Position numbers and translations under genes: made by a program. Positions 22,283-22,747 of a stretch of DNA of 22,747 nt are shown piece by piece (position 1 is the stretch's first letter; each line of letters starts with the position of its first letter). A model generated the notes under the pieces. That model was not told the origin of the DNA, searched no databases, and saw nothing but the letters and a program-made list of their open reading frames with translations. Origin of the DNA: Moheibacter sp035515075 (lineage in GTDB: Bacteria; Bacteroidota; Bacteroidia; Flavobacteriales; Weeksellaceae); assembly GCA_035515075.1 (NCBI GenBank), contig DATJBZ010000008.1, forward strand, positions 1 to 22,747, written 5' to 3'.

Positions 22283-22324
22283 AACCACATAGATACATAG
22301 AAAAAACTATGTCACTATGTGGTT
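22283..22324. repeat. Nested ACATAG/CTATGT hairpin before the GxxExxY gene
   Basis: AACCACATAG (22283-22292) pairs with CTATGTGGTT (22315-22324), and an inner ACATAG (22295-22300) pairs with CTATGT (22307-22312) around a loop of six A. Internal loops are AT and CA, so the 6-mer appears four times, twice in each orientation. It lies between mod and the GxxExxY gene. I recall closely similar CCACATAG...CTATGTGG hairpins upstream of other GxxExxY genes, suggesting a gene-associated repeat or mobile unit; it could also act as an attenuator. There is no T-run typical of a terminator. Confidence 0.7.
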
Positions 22325-22339
22325 AAAAAAGAAGAAATT

Positions 22340-22747
22340 ATGTTGACGAAGAAATATTTAGACGATTTGACTTACGAAATAGTGGGAAGTGCGATTGAAG
22401 TTCATAAAATAATGGGAAGAGGATTATTAGAAAGCGTATATCATCAATGTATGATGGAAGAGTTGAAACATAGGGAAATAAATTTCCAAACAGAGATGAA
22501 AGTACCAGTGAATTACAAGGGAAAAACGTTAGATATTGACTTTAGATATGATTTATTTATAGAAAATTGTTTGATTGTTGAATTAAAAGCCGTTCAAGAA
22601 ATGAATCCAATTTTTGAAGCGCAGCTTCTAACCTATATGAAACTTCTGCAAGCTCCAAAAGGACTCCTAATCAATTTCAATTGCTCAAATATTTTTCACG
22701 AAGGTCAAAAAACTTTTGTGAATGAATATTTTAGAAAATTAACATAA
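22340..22747 (+). CDS. GxxExxY protein
   Basis: From the ATG at 22340 the protein has 135 residues and ends with TAA at the last base of the window. It carries the name-giving motif G-L-L-E-S-V-Y in GRGLLESVYHQCMMEE and, further on, DFRYDLFIENCLIVELKAV, an Asp followed by ExK on a hydrophobic strand, the core layout of PD-(D/E)XK nuclease-fold proteins. GxxExxY proteins are small, widespread and of unproven function. A GTG at 22319 in the same frame would add 7 residues but lies inside the hairpin arm, so the ATG is preferred. The gene follows mod by 73 nt. I recall GxxExxY genes between mod and res of type III systems, which would place res just off the right edge. Confidence 0.85.
   Translation: MLTKKYLDDLTYEIVGSAIEVHKIMGRGLLESVYHQCMMEELKHREINFQTEMKVPVNYKGKTLDIDFRYDLFIENCLIVELKAVQEMNPIFEAQLLTYMKLLQAPKGLLINFNCSNIFHEGQKTFVNEYFRKLT

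Noticed and set aside
1..22747. CRISPR array, rRNA, tRNA
   Set aside because: No regularly spaced repeats and no conserved rRNA or tRNA sequence were seen on either strand.

Overview
The window comes from a Bacteroidota chromosome, most likely a gliding or T9SS-bearing Flavobacteriia-like lineage. It carries a complete gldK-gldL-gldM-gldN cluster, Bacteroidota-type promoters (TAnnTTTG at -7, TTTG about 19-21 nt upstream), few visible Shine-Dalgarno sequences, and the miaB / sigma54 activator / lptE / TPR protein / secG order that I recall from this phylum. TGA is used as a normal stop, so the genetic code is standard.

Layout. 1-372 (minus) is the 5' end of a secreted repeat protein whose frame is broken by a TGA exactly where its internal repeat has Trp. 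373-829 has no convincing gene, only two terminator-type hairpins. 830-9296 (minus) is a core block read topA, a degenerate arginase-family protein, gldK, gldL, gldM, gldN; the last four form the motor and periplasmic part of the type IX secretion and gliding machine. 9349-10173 (minus) is a polytopic membrane protein of unknown role, divergent from miaB. 10297-14844 (plus) is miaB, a sigma54-type AAA+ activator, lptE, a TPR-like protein and secG. 14896-16605 (minus) holds a voltage-gated-type K+ channel with a C-terminal zinc ribbon and an outer-membrane barrel protein.

From about 16.65 kb the window changes character. A decayed LuxR-type helix-turn-helix fragment marks the edge, base composition becomes clearly more AT-rich, and a restriction-modification island begins. 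Module 1 is a C5-cytosine methyltransferase overlapping by ATGA with a 616-residue protein that joins a GHKL (MutL/MORC/Hsp90-like) ATPase to a C-terminal PD-(D/E)XK nuclease. Two adjacent perfect palindromes lie just upstream of the methyltransferase start. Module 2 is a type III-like adenine methyltransferase (Mod) with a strongly folded leader RNA that ends in a terminator-like hairpin, followed by a nested ACATAG/CTATGT hairpin and a GxxExxY protein. A type III Res subunit would be expected just beyond the right edge.

The most interesting items are the GHKL-ATPase/nuclease fused effector with its C5 methyltransferase and operator-like dyads, the structured leader with mutually exclusive pairings before mod, the mosaic centre of mod, the arginase-fold protein lacking its metal ligands beside the gliding genes, and the two pseudogenes. 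All functional statements are read from sequence motifs; no database search was possible.
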